A DNA stretch of 64,000 nt from Anaerolineae bacterium. Its GTDB lineage: Bacteria > Chloroflexota > Anaerolineae > Aggregatilineales > Phototrophicaceae. Below the pieces are notes generated by a model. The model was not told the origin of the DNA. It did not search any database and worked only from the letters and a program-made list of their open reading frames with translations. Where the stretch lies: NCBI GenBank assembly GCA_022824365.1, contig JAJEAA010000029.1:1-64000 (forward strand). Reading direction: 5' to 3'. Numbering within the stretch: the stretch's first letter is position 1; each line of letters opens with the position of its first letter. Shown here piece by piece: positions 18,224 through 26,718 of this stretch. The position numbers and the translations under genes were made by a program.

Positions 18224-19698
18224 AGGGTTGCGCTCGAGGTTTCGGCGCCCGCTCCAAGATCATTCGCGGGCAAGGCCGCCCGCCAACCGGCGCGAAGTCG
18301 ATCAGAAAGCGCGGCGACCGTTTTTGCGTAGCGGTGGTCTTCGGCGACATTTTCAATTTCGGCATGATTGCGGTTGTGATCATACAATTCGTTCGCCAGG
18401 ACCGCGCCAGTGCGGAAGTCTTGCCATTCGGTGTAGCGATAGCAGTCCGCGCGCATAGTATAGCCCATAACGTCCGGCTCGCCCTCATAAGCCCAGGGGC
18501 GAGGAAACTGGCTGAAAGCGGCGGTTTTCCAGGGCAGGCTCGGATCATGCAGAAGCGGAGCCAAGCTGATGCCTTCGAGTTCTTCCCGCTTCGGCAAAGC
18601 GCAGCAATCGACCAGAGTCGGATAGATATCAACGAATTCGACCAGCGCGTCGCATTCGCCCGCTTGCTTGTCCGGGACAGATATGATCAGGGGGGCGCGC
18701 GTATCCAGCTCGTAGTTTGTGGTTTTGCACCAGAGCGATTTTTCACCGAGGTGATAACCGTGATCGCCCCAAAGCGCGATGATGGTATTGTCGAGGATGC
18801 CTCGCCGATCGAGGGTGTCCAGGAGCTTGCCCACTTGCGCGTCCATATAACTGACGCAAGCGTAGTAGCCTTGCCTGAGCCGCTGAATCAGATCGTCGGA
18901 GAGGGGTCCATCAGCGGGAACATCGGCATAGCCGCGCAATTCCCGGCTGTTATGCCAGGCGAAATCCGGAATCCGGGCCGGCTTGTGCGGGTTCTCGGGC
19001 GGGGAAATCGAGTCGCGATCGTACAGGTCCCAGTAACGCTTGGGCGCGCTGAAGGGCAGGTGGGGTTTGCGAAAGCCGACCGCCAAGAAAAACGGCTGCT
19101 CGTCAAATTCGGCCAGCAGTTGGCAGGCGGCCTCCGCCACTTTGCCATCGCCGTAGGCATTATCAGGCACATCAGCGGCTTCAGATGCCGCCATCTTGAA
19201 ACCGGGCCAGTTGTCCGCTTGGGGCGCTTGATTCTCCGGCAGGAGGTAATCGGCGCTTTTCCAGACAACATTGAGTATGGCTTCGGCTGACCAGGATTGC
19301 GGATCCTGTGTTTTGGGCGAGCCGTGGTAGATTTTGCCGACCGAACGGGCGCTGTATCCGTGTTGTTTGAAGTATTCCGGCAGCGTGATTACGGTCGGTT
19401 TTGCCCGGCGGAAATGGGCGCCGCCGCTGAATTGCGGTAATTCGGCCAGCGTTGGCGGAAGCTCATGGCGGAAGCGGGATTTCAAATCCCACACTTTGAT
19501 CGTATCCGGGCGCAATCCGGTCATCAGCGAGGCGCGGGACGGATTGCAGACGGCTTGCTGGCAATAGGCGCGCTTGAATAACATGCCGCGGGCGGCGAGC
19601 CGATCGATGTGGGGAGTGATGGCATTGTCATCGCCGTAGCAGCCGAGGGCGGTCCTTAAATCGTCCACAGCGATGAAGAGCACGTTAGGCGTTTTCAT
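18220..19698 (-). CDS. Type I sulfatase, iduronate-2-sulfatase-like
   Basis: This 492-residue sulfatase has C51 in CNPSRAS as the formylglycine site and VDDLRTALGCYG with two metal-binding Asp at residues 12-13. The DDLR...LGCYG start, WDLKSRFR after the active-site loop and YCQQAVCNPS resemble the iduronate-2-sulfatase group, which removes 2-O-sulfates from uronic acids. The ATG at 19698 starts at the conserved N-terminus; the frame runs back to a GTG at 19728. No signal peptide is seen. It lies between the binding protein and the permeases, an unusual place that ties it to this transporter's substrate. Confidence 0.88.
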   Translation of the reverse strand: MKTPNVLFIAVDDLRTALGCYGDDNAITPHIDRLAARGMLFKRAYCQQAVCNPSRASLMTGLRPDTIKVWDLKSRFRHELPPTLAELPQFSGGAHFRRAKPTVITLPEYFKQHGYSARSVGKIYHGSPKTQDPQSWSAEAILNVVWKSADYLLPENQAPQADNWPGFKMAASEAADVPDNAYGDGKVAEAACQLLAEFDEQPFFLAVGFRKPHLPFSAPKRYWDLYDRDSISPPENPHKPARIPDFAWHNSRELRGYADVPADGPLSDDLIQRLRQGYYACVSYMDAQVGKLLDTLDRRGILDNTIIALWGDHGYHLGEKSLWCKTTNYELDTRAPLIISVPDKQAGECDALVEFVDIYPTLVDCCALPKREELEGISLAPLLHDPSLPWKTAAFSQFPRPWAYEGEPDVMGYTMRADCYRYTEWQDFRTGAVLANELYDHNRNHAEIENVAEDHRYAKTVAALSDRLRAGWRAALPANDLGAGAETSSATL

Positions 19699-19785
19699 TG
19701 AGTTCCAATGCGCCAAGGCGAAAAGCACAAAGCGCGTCGCCAGGTCCGGTCAAATAGTTATTGAAGTCTTGTTCAAAATAACGAA

Positions 19786-19813
19786 GGCGGGAGACCGGGT
19801 TCAGCCTCCCGCC
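19786..19813 (-). terminator. Stem-loop after binding-protein gene
   Basis: On the minus strand GGCGGGAG and CTCCCGCC form a perfect 8-bp stem around a 12-nt loop, 19 nt after the binding-protein stop and followed by TTCGTTATTTTG. It separates the highly expressed binding-protein gene from the sulfatase and permeases. Confidence 0.65.
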
Positions 19814-19831
19814 ATATATGCAATTGTTGGA

Positions 19832-21292
19832 CTAGCCGCCGGTCAGCTCGTTGAATTGGGCGGAGATGGCGTTGGTCCAGTCATCGATGCCGGCGCGTTG
19901 CAGGTCGTTCATGAAGTCGTCCCATTGATCGAGCGGGCGCTGGCCGGTGATGAACAGGATGGTCTGCTCATCCAGCAAGCGCGTAATATCGCCCAATGTC
20001 GGCACTTCGTCGGCGATTTGGCTAAGGTTGTAAGCGACGCCTCCGTCAAAGGGCCACTTGGCGTCGCCCAGGTCGATCAACTGTCCGCCGAGATACTCGA
20101 CATGCCAGGCGCGCGAGGGATCGTCCAGGCTGTAGCGAATTTCGATGTTGAGGTTGGGCAGCATGTATTCGCTAACGTAGCCGAAGCTCAAGTCAGGATT
20201 AACCAGCCTGGTTTCTTCATCGAGGTAGTCCCACATTTCGCCCTTGATGCCATAGCGAGCGGTCAGTTGATTGTCGGTTGTATCGGCGCTGTAGACCCAA
20301 TCCATGAACTGGATAACCGCAGCCGGGTTGGCGGCCTTGCGCGTGACGGCATAGGCGCTGGCGTTTTGCGGCCGGGCGGTGGCGATGTAGCCCATGTCGG
20401 TGGTGATGCTGGTGCGGGCCCAGGCGATGCCTTCGCAGCCGCTCTCGATTTGCGGCGTGATCAACGTGATGCGCGAGTACCAGCCCATCCATACGCCCAG
20501 ATTGCAGGTGCGGAACAACTCTGGCGCGTCGAAGCGCGTGAAGGTATCGGGGAAGAAATAACCCGCTTCCCACCAGGAATTCAGTTCAGTTACCCAATCG
20601 AGGACGCCGGGCTGCATGACCCAGGGTTTGACCATGCCATCGTCAGGATCTTGCCAGTTGGAGAAGCCGTTGGGGGTGAAGCCGCCGAGGGTCGTCCAGC
20701 GAATGTCCTGCGGGCGGGTGGCGACCATGGCTTCGGGGTTATACGCCTGGAAGGCTTCGATGGTCGCTTCCAGCTCATCCCAGGTCGTGGGCACGTCCAA
20801 GCCGAGTTCGTCCAGCCAATCCTGGCGGACCCAGGTGATGTAGGGGCTGGTCGGCGTTGAACGCGGGATGCCCATGATCTCGCCATCGGCGTTCTTCATG
20901 ATATCCCATTGCTGTTCGGGGATAACCTGCATGATGTTCTGACCGTGTTCCGCGAGCAGATCGGTGATCGGAATGATCGCCATCGCGTAGTCATGCCAGC
21001 CATTGCCCGGCGCCTGGAAGAGGTCGACCGGGTCGCTGGAGCCGAGCAGCAGGTTCAACTGTTCGGTAGCGCTGGCGGCGCCGCCTGGAACGATCGTGAC
21101 CGGACGGACTCCGGATTGCTCGGCGATATGGTCTTGCACTCGCTGCAATACATCGGGGTCGCTGCCGCCGGCATCGAATTGGAGTGTGCCGGAATTGTTA
21201 AATATGTAGATGACCGGTTCGTCTTGGGCGATTGCCGTGGGCAAGACCAAGATGAGAATTAAGAGAAGTAGTGCCAATCGTGTCTTACGCAT
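19832..21292 (-). CDS. CUT1 ABC transporter, solute-binding protein (LplA-like system)
   Basis: This 486-residue binding protein heads the ten-gene glycan operon. The ATG at 21292 is preceded by GGAGG with 5-nt spacing, so the ATG four codons earlier is not the start. The signal peptide runs to LPTAIAQDEP with no lipobox cysteine. Its size and its pairing with LplB/LplC permeases fit oligosaccharide binding. Motifs include TWDELEATIEAFQAYNP and the Trp/Tyr-rich middle. The ligand is probably a sulfated or sialylated oligosaccharide, inferred only from the sulfatases and sialidases that follow. Confidence 0.88.
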   Translation of the reverse strand: MRKTRLALLLLILILVLPTAIAQDEPVIYIFNNSGTLQFDAGGSDPDVLQRVQDHIAEQSGVRPVTIVPGGAASATEQLNLLLGSSDPVDLFQAPGNGWHDYAMAIIPITDLLAEHGQNIMQVIPEQQWDIMKNADGEIMGIPRSTPTSPYITWVRQDWLDELGLDVPTTWDELEATIEAFQAYNPEAMVATRPQDIRWTTLGGFTPNGFSNWQDPDDGMVKPWVMQPGVLDWVTELNSWWEAGYFFPDTFTRFDAPELFRTCNLGVWMGWYSRITLITPQIESGCEGIAWARTSITTDMGYIATARPQNASAYAVTRKAANPAAVIQFMDWVYSADTTDNQLTARYGIKGEMWDYLDEETRLVNPDLSFGYVSEYMLPNLNIEIRYSLDDPSRAWHVEYLGGQLIDLGDAKWPFDGGVAYNLSQIADEVPTLGDITRLLDEQTILFITGQRPLDQWDDFMNDLQRAGIDDWTNAISAQFNELTGG

Positions 21293-21396
21293 TTTAGCCT
21301 CCATAGAATTGTGCAAAACATCTGTATGAACGAACTGCAAAAGATACTGTGGACGGCTCACCTCCTTTGCTTTACGGTTGTTTGCTTGCGCATGAT

Positions 21397-21410
21397 GTTA
21401 AAGCATTAAC
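21397..21410. promoter_or_regulatory. Candidate operator palindrome GTTAA-N4-TTAAC
   Basis: GTTAA (21397-21401) and TTAAC (21406-21410) flank AGCA, about 22-35 bp downstream of the expected start of the minus-strand promoter. The size and AT-rich arms suit a LacI- or similar-type repressor. No binding evidence is available. Confidence 0.35.
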
Positions 21411-21438
21411 CAGACATGAATCTTTGCACATTCGCAGG

Positions 21439-21467
21439 ACTATAGCGAAACTAAAATTGCCTGTCAA
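21439..21467 (-). promoter_or_regulatory. Sigma70-type promoter, TTGACA-17-TATAGT
   Basis: On the minus strand TTGACA (21467-21462), 17 bp, then TATAGT (21444-21439). It drives the ten-gene operon starting at 21292, giving a leader of about 140 nt that includes the palindrome at 21397-21410. Confidence 0.65.
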
Positions 21468-21600
21468 AGAATTGATGAAAAGAATCTTGCCGTCATTCGT
21501 CCGGTCGCGAATAATCGCGGCCCGGCGAAATGATCTTTGGCGCAGCCATTTCTTAAGCGCTCGCGGAATGGGCGAATATGTCTTCATCGGCGCAAATTGA

Positions 21601-21629
21601 TTTGCAGGTTGGCGGGAATGCGGTATATT
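21601..21629 (+). promoter_or_regulatory. Possible promoter, TTTGCA-17-TATATT
   Basis: TTTGCA (21601-21606) lies 17 bp before TATATT (21624-21629), about 110 bp upstream of the GH127 start. Both hexamers are partial matches. Confidence 0.35.
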
Positions 21630-21737
21630 CGCTGCTTAACAGATAACAATTTCTGCAAGCGACTTGGCGCGCGGTGAAGCAGGGCTAAGTTCCGCTTATT
21701 GGGCTTGCGCCGCCGCGCCGGAATACAGGGGTATGCT

Positions 21738-23678
21738 ATGAAAAATAATGCGCCGCGTCCGATACCGCTCAAGCAGGTAGCCATTGAAGGGGGCTTCTGG
21801 GCGGAACGCCAGCGCGTCAACCGCGAACGAACGATCCCCGCGATATATCAGAAGCTGGAAGAGACAGGCCGGATCAAAGCCTGGTCCGGTGTGCGGACGC
21901 ATGAAATTCCGCGCGAGCGTTCTGTCGTGCATATGTTTTGGGATTCGGATACGGGCAAGTGGCTGGAAGCCGTCGCGTATAGCCTGGCGACGCATCCTGA
22001 CCCGGAACTCAAAAGCATTGCTGATGAGTTGATAGACGCGATAGAAGGCGCGCAGCAGGGCGATGGCTATCTGAATACGTATTTCCCGATACTCGACCCG
22101 GCCGGCAAATGGGCGAACCTGCGCGACTGGCACGAACTCTATAACGCCGGGCACCTGATTGAAGGCGCGGTGGCTTATTTCCAGGCGACAGGCGAGCGCA
22201 AAATGTTGGATGTATTAAGTCGCTTTGCCGATCATATTGACGCCAGTTTTGGCGTTGAGGAGGGGCAACTGCGGGGTTACCCGGGACATCCGGAAATTGA
22301 GCTCGCGCTGGTCAAGCTTTATCGCGAGACGGGCGAAGAGCGTTATCTGGAACTGGCGCGATATTTTGTCGATGAACGGGGGCGGGCGCCGCACTACTTC
22401 GACCTGGAGGCGGCCAAGCGAGGGGAATCGCGCGAGGATTTCTGGGCGCAGACCTATCGTTATTGTCAAGCGCATGCGCCTTTGCGGGAGCAGACCGAGG
22501 CGAATGGCCATGCCGTGCGCGCCTGCTATTTGTATGCCGGCATTGCCGATATTGCTTTGGAGACCGGCGATGAAGAATTGCTGACTTTGTCTCGCCGCCT
22601 CTGGGATGATCTGACTCAGCGGCAAATGTACCTGCATGGGGGCGTCGGCCCATCGCATTCCAACGAGGGCTTCACCTTCGCTTATGATATGCCCGCCGAG
22701 ACCGCTTACGCCGAGACCTGCGCCGCTATCGCTTTGGCATTCTGGGCGCAGCGGATGTTCCATCTTGATCCGGACAGCCGCTATATCGATATCATGGAGC
22801 GCGCCATCTACAACGGCAGCCTCAGCGGCTTATCCGCCGATGGCGTTGGATTCTTCTACGCCAATCCGCTGGCGGCTTACCCCGGCGTCAATCCGATGGG
22901 GCGCTGGAGCGGCATCCTCGATAGCGGTCATTTCCGGCGCGTGGACTGGTTCTTCTGCCCCTGTTGCCCGCCGAATATTTCGCGCCTGATCGCGAGCATC
23001 GGCGAGTATTCTTATTCGCAGCAGGGAAACCGCGTTTACGTACAGCTATATCACGAAAACTCGGCGACGCTTGATGTTGCCGGGCAGGGCTTCAGCTTGG
23101 AGCAGGCGACAGAGTACCCCTGGGACGGGACTATCGCGTTTCAGATCAATGCTGAGCAGCCGGTGAGTTTCGAATTGGCGCTGCGGATTCCGGATTGGTG
23201 CGGCGAGTTTGCGCTGTCTTTGAACGGAGCAAGGCAGGCGGTTTCGGTGGAAAAGGGTTATGCCCTGATATCGCGCGAGTGGTCTGATGGCGACAGGATC
23301 GAACTGATATTGGCGATGCCGGTTGAGCGCGCGCTGCCGCATCGTGAAATCAGGCAAGCGGCGGGGCAGGTCGCTTTGCAGCGGGGACCGCTGATCTATT
23401 GCCTGGAAGAAGCCGATAATGGTCCGCGCTTGGCGAATGTCTGTATTCCATCGACGGCGGAACTTCAAGCGGTCTTTGATGATGATCTGTTCGGAGGCGT
23501 GGCTGCGATAGAAGGGGACGGGCTGAGAATTGAGTTGTCGCCGGACAATTCAGCCTTGTATCGTTTTCACAGCCGCGAGCAGTTTGAAGAGACGGCATTT
23601 CGTTTCCGGGCGATACCGTATTATCTGTGGGCGAATCGCGAGCCGGGCGAGATGCGCGTTTGGCTGCGCTCATGTTGA
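21738..23678 (+). CDS. GH127 beta-L-arabinofuranosidase family protein
   Basis: This 646-residue protein (former DUF1680) belongs to glycoside hydrolase family 127, whose best known member releases beta-L-arabinofuranose. The zinc-cysteine site of the family can be mapped: E326-T-C328 in AYAETCAAIA, and C409-C410 in FFCPCCPPN, which match the Glu, Cys, Cys, Cys quartet in which the last cysteine acts as nucleophile. It has an alpha/alpha-barrel body and a C-terminal beta domain. No signal peptide is present, so it works on imported oligosaccharides. The ATG at 21738 follows CAGGGG. It stands alone and ends at a strong hairpin shared with the convergent gene. Confidence 0.9.
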   Translation: MKNNAPRPIPLKQVAIEGGFWAERQRVNRERTIPAIYQKLEETGRIKAWSGVRTHEIPRERSVVHMFWDSDTGKWLEAVAYSLATHPDPELKSIADELIDAIEGAQQGDGYLNTYFPILDPAGKWANLRDWHELYNAGHLIEGAVAYFQATGERKMLDVLSRFADHIDASFGVEEGQLRGYPGHPEIELALVKLYRETGEERYLELARYFVDERGRAPHYFDLEAAKRGESREDFWAQTYRYCQAHAPLREQTEANGHAVRACYLYAGIADIALETGDEELLTLSRRLWDDLTQRQMYLHGGVGPSHSNEGFTFAYDMPAETAYAETCAAIALAFWAQRMFHLDPDSRYIDIMERAIYNGSLSGLSADGVGFFYANPLAAYPGVNPMGRWSGILDSGHFRRVDWFFCPCCPPNISRLIASIGEYSYSQQGNRVYVQLYHENSATLDVAGQGFSLEQATEYPWDGTIAFQINAEQPVSFELALRIPDWCGEFALSLNGARQAVSVEKGYALISREWSDGDRIELILAMPVERALPHREIRQAAGQVALQRGPLIYCLEEADNGPRLANVCIPSTAELQAVFDDDLFGGVAAIEGDGLRIELSPDNSALYRFHSREQFEETAFRFRAIPYYLWANREPGEMRVWLRSC

Positions 23679-23763
23679 GCTGCGGAATCTGCACAACAGT
23701 GACAACCTACGACTGACTCTCTGTACGGAGTAGCAATCTCCCGCCGCTGATATACTTGAAGAT

Positions 23764-23800
23764 GTCGCACTCGCGTTTTGGTACTTGATGCGAGTGCGAC
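23764..23800. terminator. Bidirectional 11-bp stem-loop between convergent genes
   Basis: GTCGCACTCGC (23764-23774) and GCGAGTGCGAC (23790-23800) pair perfectly with a 15-nt loop. The hairpin lies between the stop of GH127 (23678) and that of the minus-strand binding protein (23832). It lacks clear T-runs but probably ends both transcripts. Confidence 0.65.
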
Positions 23801-23831
23801 GCCCAAGGCTATAGCTTAAACTTGCAGGACT

Positions 23832-25136
23832 TTAGCGCTCTGGAATTGGCGGCACATAACCGGCCTCAAATTCGGGCTCGAATTCCGCCTGCATTCTAGA
23901 TAGATATTCCTCTACCGTTATCTGACCATCGTGAAGCATCGCCAAGCCTTCAAACATCCATAGATTGGTCTGTGCGGGCCAGAAGCTCCAGTTTGTATAT
24001 CCGTAATTGCCTGCGCTAGAAGCCTCGCCAAACGACTCATAAATGCTGGCAATTCGCGGATCGGCATTTTCGAAAACATTGCCCTCGTAATTCAGCGGCG
24101 CGGGGGCTAGACCGCAGTCAAAGAAGGCAGCTTGAGCGGCAGGCGAGAAATAGAAGTCCAGGACCTCGGCGGCGGCATCCTGCACCGACGAGTTGTCATT
24201 GATGCCCCAACTGGAACCCACGCCAATAATATAGAAGGGATCATCGGTGAAGGTCGTTGGAATGGGGAACCAGTCCCATTCGTTGTTGTTGCCCGCGGCT
24301 TCGCCAAAAAAGTCATTGACGCTGGATTGGAACCAGGTGCCCTCAATATTCATCGCAATATCACCGGCGCCAAACTGAGCGTGGGCGCTGTCGAATGTGT
24401 CGGAAAAATAGAGGTCGAGACTACCCATGAACCAGCCATCCTGAACAATCTCGTTCAGTTTGGCAATGGCTTCGGCAAAGGCGGGATCGGTCCATTCGCG
24501 TTGACCTGTGAGCGCTTCGTAGACCAGTTCAGGACCGGCGTAATGACTGAAGAAAACGCCAACATACCACTGAATGCCGGCGGGGAACTCGCCGAATGCC
24601 GGGGCAAAAGGAATAAGGCCCGCTGCGCGAACTTGTTCACCCAACGCGAAAAACTCATCCATCGTATTGGGTATTTCCCAGCCATGCTCTTCAAAAAGCG
24701 TCTTGTTGTACCAGACAATTATGGTTTCCAATTCGGTGGATAAGCTGTATATCTGATCGTTGACACGGCCTATGTTTAGCGCCCAAGGCACAAACCGCTC
24801 ATGCCAGCCGAAATGGTCGGCGTAATCGTCAAGCGGCGTAAGCAGATCGGCTAGCGCCAATTCGAGCATAAACGAGGGTCCATGCGTTGAGACGATGTCT
24901 GGGCCGGTTCCGCCAAGAATGGCGACGCGCTGAGTTTCGTTGATCGTCGTAGATGGTTGAAGCACTACCTCAATCATAATGTCGTCGCTGGCGAAATTCT
25001 CCGCAAGCCAACTGGACCAGCAAGCGCCAGTTTCGTTGTCCGCCGCCCACACGACTATCTCTGTCTGGCCAACCGCTACTCCAGTGACCATGATAGACAA
25101 GAGCAGAATAGCAAGAACAAATAATATCGTTTTCAT
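23832..25136 (-). CDS. Orphan CUT1 solute-binding protein, paralogue of the one at 5235
   Basis: This 434-residue binding protein has a signal peptide (MKTILFVLAILLLSIMVTGV, then AVGQTE; no lipobox). AAAGG lies 9 nt before the ATG at 25136. It aligns along its whole length with the protein at 5235-6557, with shared blocks such as EVVLQP, YEALTGQR, DGWFMGSLDL, FSDTFDSAHA and GVGSSWGI. No permease genes are next to it: the gene downstream is convergent GH127 and upstream is the liv operon. It probably delivers a related sugar to the permeases at 6689-8496 or to others in the genome. Confidence 0.88.
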   Translation of the reverse strand: MKTILFVLAILLLSIMVTGVAVGQTEIVVWAADNETGACWSSWLAENFASDDIMIEVVLQPSTTINETQRVAILGGTGPDIVSTHGPSFMLELALADLLTPLDDYADHFGWHERFVPWALNIGRVNDQIYSLSTELETIIVWYNKTLFEEHGWEIPNTMDEFFALGEQVRAAGLIPFAPAFGEFPAGIQWYVGVFFSHYAGPELVYEALTGQREWTDPAFAEAIAKLNEIVQDGWFMGSLDLYFSDTFDSAHAQFGAGDIAMNIEGTWFQSSVNDFFGEAAGNNNEWDWFPIPTTFTDDPFYIIGVGSSWGINDNSSVQDAAAEVLDFYFSPAAQAAFFDCGLAPAPLNYEGNVFENADPRIASIYESFGEASSAGNYGYTNWSFWPAQTNLWMFEGLAMLHDGQITVEEYLSRMQAEFEPEFEAGYVPPIPER

Positions 25137-25174
25137 TAGAAAATACCTTTCAAAACTTTTTTGGTGTCCCATAT

Positions 25175-25204
25175 ATTGTATACGAAAGCCCCTGCAATGT
25201 GCAA
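25175..25204 (-). promoter_or_regulatory. Possible promoter, TTGCAC-18-TACAAT
   Basis: On the minus strand TTGCAC (25204-25199), 18 bp, then TACAAT (25180-25175), ahead of the orphan binding-protein gene. The -35 is a poor match, the -10 a good one. Confidence 0.35.
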
Positions 25205-25215
25205 GAATTGGGGCT
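25187..25215 (-). terminator. Weak stem-loop after liv operon
   Basis: AGCCCC and GGGGCT form a 6-bp stem with a 17-nt loop about 65 nt past the livF stop, followed on the minus strand by TTTCG. It could end the liv transcript; it overlaps the putative promoter of the next gene. Confidence 0.35.
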
Positions 25216-25279
25216 CCCCCAAACGGCGTGCGTATTGGCTCGAAAACCGGTTGAGCATGTCCTGATCAGTTATCGGGTA

Positions 25280-25981
25280 TCAGGCCCAGAAGGCTTTTTC
25301 CAAATCGTCGAATTCTGACGCGGGTCCCTCGAACTTGTTTCGCCCCAATTCGAGGACGTATACATAGTCAGCGATCTTTAGCGCTTCGCGGATTTCCTGA
25401 TCCACCAGCAAGATCGTCAAGCCTTCATCGTCCCGCAAGTTGACCAGCATGCGATAGACTTCTTCGCTGAGCATTTTGGCCAAGCCCGCGGTCGGCTCGT
25501 CGACGAGGATGACTTCCGGATCGGTCATCAATGTTCGGCCGATCTCCACCATGCGTTGCTGGCCGCCGGAGAGATTGCCGGCTTGCTCATGCTGCTTTTC
25601 GCGCAAGATGGGAAAGCGCTCGTAATTCTCTTCAATCTTGCTTTCCATCCGCTTCTTGTCTTTTTGAAAGGTCCAGGCGCCCATCATCAGGTTTTCGCGG
25701 ACAGTCATGTGTTTGAAGATGCCGGGCTGCTGCGGGATATAGCTGATGCCGAGACTGATCAATTGATGCGTGGCCGTGCCCGTGACATCGCGGCCATTGA
25801 GCAGGACTTGCCCGCTATGTGGTTTGAGGAAGCCGTAAATCGCTTTGAGCAGCGTCGACTTGCCCACACCGTTGGCGCCCAAAATCGCTGTGAGCTTGCC
25901 GGTCTGCGCCTGTAGGCTTAGTCCGCGCAAGATGTGCAGGTCTTCGTAGTAGCCGACGTAGAGGTCCGCGATCTCAAGCAT
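25280..25981 (-). CDS. livF: Branched-chain amino acid-type ABC transporter ATPase LivF
   Basis: This 233-residue ATPase has a Walker A GANGVGKST near residue 34, signature LSGGQQRMVEIGR near 136 and Walker B VILVDEPTAGL near 158. Length and sequence match LivF, one of two ATPases energising hydrophobic amino acid (or urea/amide) uptake. It is the last gene of the operon, 2 nt after livG. The motif set is complete, so the protein should be active. Confidence 0.94.
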   Translation of the reverse strand: MLEIADLYVGYYEDLHILRGLSLQAQTGKLTAILGANGVGKSTLLKAIYGFLKPHSGQVLLNGRDVTGTATHQLISLGISYIPQQPGIFKHMTVRENLMMGAWTFQKDKKRMESKIEENYERFPILREKQHEQAGNLSGGQQRMVEIGRTLMTDPEVILVDEPTAGLAKMLSEEVYRMLVNLRDDEGLTILLVDQEIREALKIADYVYVLELGRNKFEGPASEFDDLEKAFWA

Positions 25982-25983
25982 GT

Positions 25984-26718
25984 TCAGTCTTCCTCATCAT
26001 GGCCAAGGTAGGCCTCAATGACGGCGGGGTCGCTTTTGACATCTTGGGGCGCGCCATCAGCGATCAATGCGCCATGGTGCAAAACCAGCAAGCGCTGGCT
26101 CAGCTCGAATACGGCGCCCATATCATGGCTAATCAGAATGATCGCTTTGCCGTCTTCGTGAACGCGGTGGATGTACTGGTAGATCGTCTCTTGCAAACGG
26201 GGGTGAACGCCGGCAAAGGGCTCATCAAGGATGATGATGGAGGGTTCGAGCATCAAGAGGCGACCGAGTTCGAGCAGCTTGCGTTGCCCGCCGCTGAGCG
26301 CGCGGCTGTATTCATTGGTGAGATGTTCAATCGTAAGCAGAGCGAGGATCTCTCTGGCGCGTTCTTCCAGGGCGCTTCGGTTTGCGCCGGGGCGATGCGC
26401 GAGACCGGGCACCATCATGTTTTCCAGGACTGTCATCCGGCCCAGCGCTCTAGTGATTTGGAAGGTGCGGCCCAAACCGGCGCGAGTCACATCGTATGCC
26501 GGGTGACCGTCGATGCGTTTGCCGTTGAGGTAAATGGCGCCGGAAGTGGGCTTTATCATTCCGCTCATGACATTGGTCAAGGTCGTTTTGCCAGCGCCAT
26601 TGGGCCCGATCATGCCGATGAGTTCCGGTTTGGTAACGCTAAAGGAGACGTGATCTACAGCCTGGTTGCCGCCGAAGCGCTTGGAGACGCGGTTTACCGC
26701 CAGGTTGATGTTACTCAT
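25984..26718 (-). CDS. livG: Branched-chain amino acid-type ABC transporter ATPase LivG
   Basis: This 244-residue ATPase has Walker A GPNGAGKTT, signature LSGGQRKLLELGR and Walker B IIILDEPFAGV, plus the long LivG-type loop between Walker A and signature. The ATG at 26718 has GGAGG 6 nt upstream and overlaps the livM stop by 8 nt; an ATG at 26742 would add eight residues outside the family alignment. It forms the ATPase dimer with LivF. Confidence 0.94.
   Translation of the reverse strand: MSNINLAVNRVSKRFGGNQAVDHVSFSVTKPELIGMIGPNGAGKTTLTNVMSGMIKPTSGAIYLNGKRIDGHPAYDVTRAGLGRTFQITRALGRMTVLENMMVPGLAHRPGANRSALEERAREILALLTIEHLTNEYSRALSGGQRKLLELGRLLMLEPSIIILDEPFAGVHPRLQETIYQYIHRVHEDGKAIILISHDMGAVFELSQRLLVLHHGALIADGAPQDVKSDPAVIEAYLGHDEED

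Larger units (their letters stand above)
21293..21737. other. Divergent control region between glycan operon and GH127 gene
   Basis: This 445-bp region contains promoters for both flanking transcription units and a small palindrome. Open frames on both strands (for example 21349-21600) overlap the promoters and show no family resemblance, so I do not call genes here. Confidence 0.6.

Noticed and set aside
19673..20860. 395-codon frame on the plus strand
   Set aside because: Antisense to the binding protein at 19832-21292, which has a signal peptide and strong ribosome site.
21349..21600. 83-codon plus-strand frame and its minus-strand counterpart in the divergent region
   Set aside because: Overlaps the promoters at 21439-21467 and the palindrome; no ribosome site or family match.
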